DNA of 64,000 nucleotides from NCBI RefSeq assembly GCF_030345335.1, contig NZ_JAPVRC010000005.1, positions 224,561 to 288,560 of the forward strand, written 5' to 3'. The notes beneath the pieces were generated by a model. It searched no databases, was not told the origin of the DNA, and worked only from the letters and a program-made list of their open reading frames with translations. How positions within the stretch are numbered: position 1 is the first letter of the stretch; every line of letters begins with the position of its first letter. This document shows, piece by piece, positions 60,665-64,000 of this stretch. Origin of the DNA: Halobacillus campisalis. Lineage in GTDB: Bacteria > Bacillota > Bacilli > Bacillales > Halobacillaceae. The translations under genes and the position numbers were made by a program.

Positions 60665-61601
60665 GATTAGAAAGTATCCGGAATTATCCTGGTCATTATC
60701 GAGGCATAAGACAATGCTTACATGTTCGAGAAAGTATGCTTATGATTATTACCTTTCACATAACGGCTGGTTAAGCAACGCTGATTCACTTGCCAGACAA
60801 ACGTACCGGCTGAAAAAAATCACGAATCTGGAAATGCACTTTGGAAGTGTTGTCCACGACTTAATCTACCAAATCATCCAGCGCGTATTAAGCAATAAAG
60901 AGATACCTGGTGAAGAAGCAGTCGTTGACGAGATCCGTCACCATTTAAACAGAAGCTTCATTGAATCTACAAAAAAAGAGCATTTATGGCAGCATCGTCC
61001 CAAACACTATACGATGCTGCACGAAATCTATTACAGTCAAACCAATACACTGCCTGAAGGAAAAATCAAAAAAATCAATGATCGTCTGTCTACGACGGTT
61101 AAGAATTTTTTTGCCAGTCAATCCTTTGCTGACGTCTTGAACAAACAAGACATGCGCTTTATGGAGTCAGAAAAATTCCGATACATGATGGTGGATGGAG
61201 TGAAAATTTTTGTAGTCATGGATTTGCTGTATCGTGATTTACAAAATGATAAATGGGTGATTGTTGATTGGAAAACGGGTAAATCATCGGATGAAGATCG
61301 TAACCAGCTGGCACTTTACGCTTTGTATTTACAGCAAAAACACCATATAGAATCGCTTGAGGATATTGTTATCAGAAACGAATACTTACTGGACGGGACC
61401 CATGTTGACCATCAATTGACTGAGCATGATCTGGTGAATGTTCAGCGGCTTTATGGTATCAGTATGGAACAGATGAAAACCTTTTTATCAGACCCGCAGC
61501 ACAATGCCCCCCTGCCTTTAGATCATTTTCCGATGCAGGATGATCCAAGGGTCTGCGCCCGCTGCAATTACCAGGAATTATGCTTCCCTTCTACTCCCTG
61601 A
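60657..61601 (+). CDS. PD-(D/E)XK nuclease with probable Fe-S cluster (Cas4/AddB-like)
   Basis: Predicted DNA nuclease of 314 residues. The fold shows HFGSVVHDLIYQ (H67), FVVMDLLYRD (D189), VIVDWKTGKS (D204, K206) and QLALYALYL. C23 near the start and C300, C303 and C309 at the end are arranged as in Fe-S nucleases such as Cas4 and AddB. It has no helicase motif and no CRISPR genes nearby. Its start lies inside the ATL gene, so the two are translationally coupled. Confidence 0.85.
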   Translation: MFEIRKYPELSWSLSRHKTMLTCSRKYAYDYYLSHNGWLSNADSLARQTYRLKKITNLEMHFGSVVHDLIYQIIQRVLSNKEIPGEEAVVDEIRHHLNRSFIESTKKEHLWQHRPKHYTMLHEIYYSQTNTLPEGKIKKINDRLSTTVKNFFASQSFADVLNKQDMRFMESEKFRYMMVDGVKIFVVMDLLYRDLQNDKWVIVDWKTGKSSDEDRNQLALYALYLQQKHHIESLEDIVIRNEYLLDGTHVDHQLTEHDLVNVQRLYGISMEQMKTFLSDPQHNAPLPLDHFPMQDDPRVCARCNYQELCFPSTP

Positions 61602-61671
61602 TGTTTAACGCCTGTATGAATCGGCTAAACAATAGATGGATACAGATTTAATCGAAGGGAGTTTTTGAGTC

Positions 61672-62304
61672 ATGAAAGTACTAGTAGCTGGAGCAAACGG
61701 CAATACAGGTCGTTTACTCATAAAATATCTAAAACAAGATGGACACGAACCTTATGGTATGGTTCGTAAAGAGGAACAGAAGAGCACGATCGAGAAACTT
61801 GGAGGTACTCCTGTACTTGCCGATTTAACGAAAGATGTCGGTCATGCTATTAAAGGTATGGACGCTGTAATTTTCGCTGCAGGATCTGGTTCAAGTACTG
61901 GTCCAGAGCAGACGGAAGCTGTTGATCGCGACGGTGCAATCAACTTAGTGAAGCATACTGAGAATCTGGGAATTAAAAAATTCGTCATGCTTAGTTCCAT
62001 GTCTGCGGATGAGTCCAGTCAGGCTGAGGGCAATTTCAAGACCTACCTGGAAATGAAAGCCCAGGCTGATGAATATCTAAGAGGAACAGAGCTTGATTAT
62101 ACGATTGTCCGTCCAGGGGCTCTAACTGACAATGAAGGAACGAGCAAAATCAACGTTGGTGAAAAAGTAGAGCGCGGTGAAATCCCTCGTTCAGATGTAG
62201 CTAAAACGATGATCGCTGCTATTCAGGAGCCGAATGCTTACCATAAAACATTCGAGCTCATCTCAGGCGATACTCAAATCGAAGAAGCCTTAAAAAACTT
62301 ATAA
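61672..62304 (+). CDS. NAD(P)-binding SDR-family protein (YhfK-like)
   Basis: Atypical short-chain dehydrogenase of 210 residues. GANGNTGRLL (7-16) binds the dinucleotide; FAAGSGSSTG, SSMSAD and TIVRPGALT follow the NmrA/YhfK pattern. It lacks the usual YxxxK; YLEMKAQAD occupies that region (YxxxK as YLEMK). The role is unknown, often linked to redox sensing. AAGGGAG precedes the ATG. It has its own terminator. Confidence 0.82.
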   Translation: MKVLVAGANGNTGRLLIKYLKQDGHEPYGMVRKEEQKSTIEKLGGTPVLADLTKDVGHAIKGMDAVIFAAGSGSSTGPEQTEAVDRDGAINLVKHTENLGIKKFVMLSSMSADESSQAEGNFKTYLEMKAQADEYLRGTELDYTIVRPGALTDNEGTSKINVGEKVERGEIPRSDVAKTMIAAIQEPNAYHKTFELISGDTQIEEALKNL

Positions 62305-62318
62305 AATGATTCATTTTT

Positions 62319-62352
62319 AAATGCTGCTAGATTAAACTAGCAGCATTTTTTG
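62319..62352 (+). terminator. Terminator of the SDR gene
   Basis: Stem aaatgctgctag / ctagcagcattt then T6. Confidence 0.9.
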
Positions 62353-62425
62353 TATAAATTCCCCTTTAAATACAATATCACATGTCTATATACCTATTAA
62401 TTATTATTAATAATATAGGGATTCT

Positions 62426-62433
62426 GATATAAT
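62426..62433 (+). promoter_or_regulatory. Extended -10 promoter of the second pheromone receptor gene
   Basis: tgatataat carries the extended TG and a perfect TATAAT (62428-62433), 32 bases before the ATG. No good -35 is seen. An A/T-rich imperfect palindrome (cctattaattattattaata, 62392-62411) lies just upstream. Confidence 0.55.
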
Positions 62434-62464
62434 ATGCTTACTTACAGGGGAAGAGGTGTCCGTC

Positions 62465-63727
62465 ATGAAGGGTCAATTGATTAAGCAGCACCGTAAGTTC
62501 AAGGACATGACATTAGAAGAGTTAGCTGATGGTATTTGCTCAGTTTCCTATTTAAGTAAAATAGAGAATAATACAATCAGCGCAAGCAAAGAAATGTACC
62601 GTCTTCTCGGTGAGAAATTGAACATTCATTTGGAAAATTTAAATGAAGAATTCGATGATAAAATCTATGAAAAGCTCATAGATTGGCATAAGTCGATTCA
62701 GCTAAAGAATACTACTCTGATGGAAAATCTGCACGAAGAATGCAGAAACCTATTAAACTTTAACCAGAATATTGAATTATCTAATTTATTTAAAATCATC
62801 CATTCAAGGTTCCAGCTCACTACAACAAACGAGCCTCTCTCAAAAAAAATTACTAAAGAGCTTTATGACGTCATGTCCCAATCCTCTAACGAATATCGCT
62901 TTCTCTATTATAAGACGATAGGAATTGATTACCTTCTTCAATTCCAATATGAACAAGCTGAAATGAATTTTCAGTTTGCAGAAGAAATGATGAATAAACT
63001 ACCAAATCAAGACTTTGAACTTTACTACCACATTTCTCTCACATACTCTAGACTCCTGATGTTTGTAGAATCCAATTTTTACGCAGAAATGGCTATTGAA
63101 GGCTATCAAAAGTCCCTCAATTACTCTAAAGTAACAGATTGTTCTATGATATCAGCAATTAATTATAATTTTCTCGGGGCTCACAGAGTAGCTGAACGGT
63201 TATTTTTGAATATGCTGCAAGGTGCAGGTCAGTATTTAGGAAAATTCGAAGAAAGCATAGTTCACCATAACTTAGGCTATATTTACATTTGTCTCGATAA
63301 ATACGAGCAATCAATTGAACATTTACAGACGGCTTTATTATTGAAGGAAGAAAATAATATTTCACCTGTAAGCACCCTGTACTTACTAGCTAAAGTTTAT
63401 AATTGCAAGCAGGACAAAGGGCGGAGCTGGGATTTTATAAACCAAGGAAAAGCGAAAGCCGTGGAAGAAAAGGATGTAAGATACATCCATAAATTTTACA
63501 TTTTGAAAAGTGTGCTCGAAGGTACTACTAAAGATGACACGTTTGTAAAAAAGCTTGAGAATGAAATTCTTCCGGAGTTTCTCTCACTTAATGAATTCAG
63601 CGATTACAAAACCTATTTAAAGTTTCTCGGTGACATTTATTACGAAAAAAGAATGTATAAAAAGTGTGCCCAGTTGTTTAAAGAAGCAAATCGATATAGA
63701 AGATTTATGTTAGAAAAGTCTCCATAA
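62465..63727 (+). CDS. RNPP-type XRE/TPR regulator, second paralogue
   Basis: Regulator of 420 residues with the same plan as 45784-47067. The helix-turn-helix (about 3-60) reads IKQHRKFKDMTLEELADGIC, VSYLSKIENNTISAS. A TPR-like helical domain follows, with KFEESIVHHNLGYIYICLDK and YEQSIEHLQTALLL as its clearest repeats. LADGI-x(4)-YLSKIEN is shared with the first receptor. The ATG at 62465 follows AGAGGTG. No secreted peptide follows on this strand: the next 70 bases encode at most 11 residues and then the repeat R7 begins. Confidence 0.82.
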   Translation: MKGQLIKQHRKFKDMTLEELADGICSVSYLSKIENNTISASKEMYRLLGEKLNIHLENLNEEFDDKIYEKLIDWHKSIQLKNTTLMENLHEECRNLLNFNQNIELSNLFKIIHSRFQLTTTNEPLSKKITKELYDVMSQSSNEYRFLYYKTIGIDYLLQFQYEQAEMNFQFAEEMMNKLPNQDFELYYHISLTYSRLLMFVESNFYAEMAIEGYQKSLNYSKVTDCSMISAINYNFLGAHRVAERLFLNMLQGAGQYLGKFEESIVHHNLGYIYICLDKYEQSIEHLQTALLLKEENNISPVSTLYLLAKVYNCKQDKGRSWDFINQGKAKAVEEKDVRYIHKFYILKSVLEGTTKDDTFVKKLENEILPEFLSLNEFSDYKTYLKFLGDIYYEKRMYKKCAQLFKEANRYRRFMLEKSP

Positions 63728-63800
63728 AAATGCATCCCCGCCAAACAAGAAGTCAATCCTTGTAATAATAGTCAGTTCTAATACTGCAAATACAGTTAGC

Positions 63801-64000
63801 ATTAAACTAAAGCTCCCTTTAGTGGAAGACTCAGCTTCAAGATGTTCGGACTGTTTCCGCCACAAAAATAGAGCTTGAAGGTCCGGGAAATCACTCGCTT
63901 TCCATGGGCGTACGGTGAGCTTCCTCGGGCTAACGCCCTCCGGGATCTCACCATGTACTGTTCTCCCATAGGAGTCTCGCAATTTCCCGGACCTTCTTGC
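63801..64000 (-). repeat. Composite repeat copy R7 (cut by window end)
   Basis: Inverted copy. The right flank (tagtggaagactcagctt, 63820-63837) is followed by a type-C hairpin (63877-63996) and the start of the middle (cttcttgc, as in R2). The remainder lies beyond the window. It starts about 70 bases after the second receptor gene. Confidence 0.82.
63877..63996 (-). repeat. Type-C hairpin unit (R7)
   Basis: Arms gaaggtccgggaaat and atttcccggaccttc, exactly 120 nt like the R2 unit. It differs from R2 in the arm by a compensated pair (c-g to t-a). Confidence 0.9.

Noticed and set aside
60657..61601. The Fe-S nuclease as a Cas4 of a CRISPR system
   Set aside because: No cas1, cas2 or repeat array is in the window, and the gene is coupled to an alkyltransferase-like gene instead.
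63728..63763. Sense-strand 11-codon frame after the second receptor, considered as its pheromone
   Set aside because: MHPRQTRSQSL has no hydrophobic signal segment and no ribosome binding site.

Overview
The window reads as chromosome of a low-to-moderate G+C, probably moderately halophilic, member of the Bacillaceae (Halobacillus-like; the genus is an inference from overall resemblance). Supporting signs are a CssRS/HtrB cell-envelope protease stress locus, a complete liaIH-liaFSR locus, a YpmR/YpmS pair, an Sda-type checkpoint peptide, NiaR, a SAM-I (S-box) riboswitch, a TreR-controlled trehalose PTS operon, strong AGGAGG ribosome binding sites and frequent TTG/GTG starts. No rRNA, tRNA, CRISPR array, integrase or transposase was seen.

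Layout. 1-4.8 kb: cssS (cut by the window edge), cssR, divergent htrB-like protease, cardiolipin synthase. 5.8-11.2 kb: niaR, sucrose-6-phosphate hydrolase with a glucose-type EIIA, methionine gamma-lyase-like enzyme, degenerate EAL-HDOD protein. 12.1-19.7 kb: Rieske oxidoreductase, RarD, two further FAD enzymes, a TetR regulator with a twin operator. 20.2-22.4 kb: SAM riboswitch, metX, hom. 22.5-31 kb: lipoprotein, kynA, DUF4166 protein, RQC-like protein, rpiA, the lia locus. 31-44 kb: peptidase, PQQ-type dehydrogenase, OFA transporter, nuclease-helicase, ypmRS, cysK, TRIC channel, XRE-PAS regulator with sda, ring-cleaving dioxygenase. 43.5-49 kb: Aquifex-type aconitase, a peptide-pheromone receptor with its pheromone gene, and a CstB-type persulfide dioxygenase with a CstR-like operator. 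49-56 kb: trehalose operon, MFS pump, nicotinamidase. 57-64 kb: trhO, YrvL-like protein, S51 peptidase, pdxK, an alkyltransferase-like protein coupled to an Fe-S nuclease, SDR enzyme and a second pheromone-receptor paralogue.

Two things stand out. (1) A probable RNPP-type quorum-sensing cassette: a helix-turn-helix/TPR receptor (45784-47067) overlaps by ATGA a 38-residue secreted propeptide (47064-47180) that has its own AGGAGG site; a perfect 14-bp palindrome lies just before the receptor gene. A second receptor (62465-63727) has no sense-strand peptide. (2) An interspersed, non-coding composite repeat of about 0.75 kb, with three well-preserved copies and four partial or decayed ones, in both orientations. 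Each well-preserved copy has two roughly 120-nt hairpin units whose cores point in opposite directions around a 310-390 bp middle. The hairpin cores are conserved while the outer arms come in several complementary sub-types that are reshuffled among copies. Both receptor genes are followed directly by a copy of this repeat.

All family names come from recognition of motifs in the translated sequence; no database search was run.
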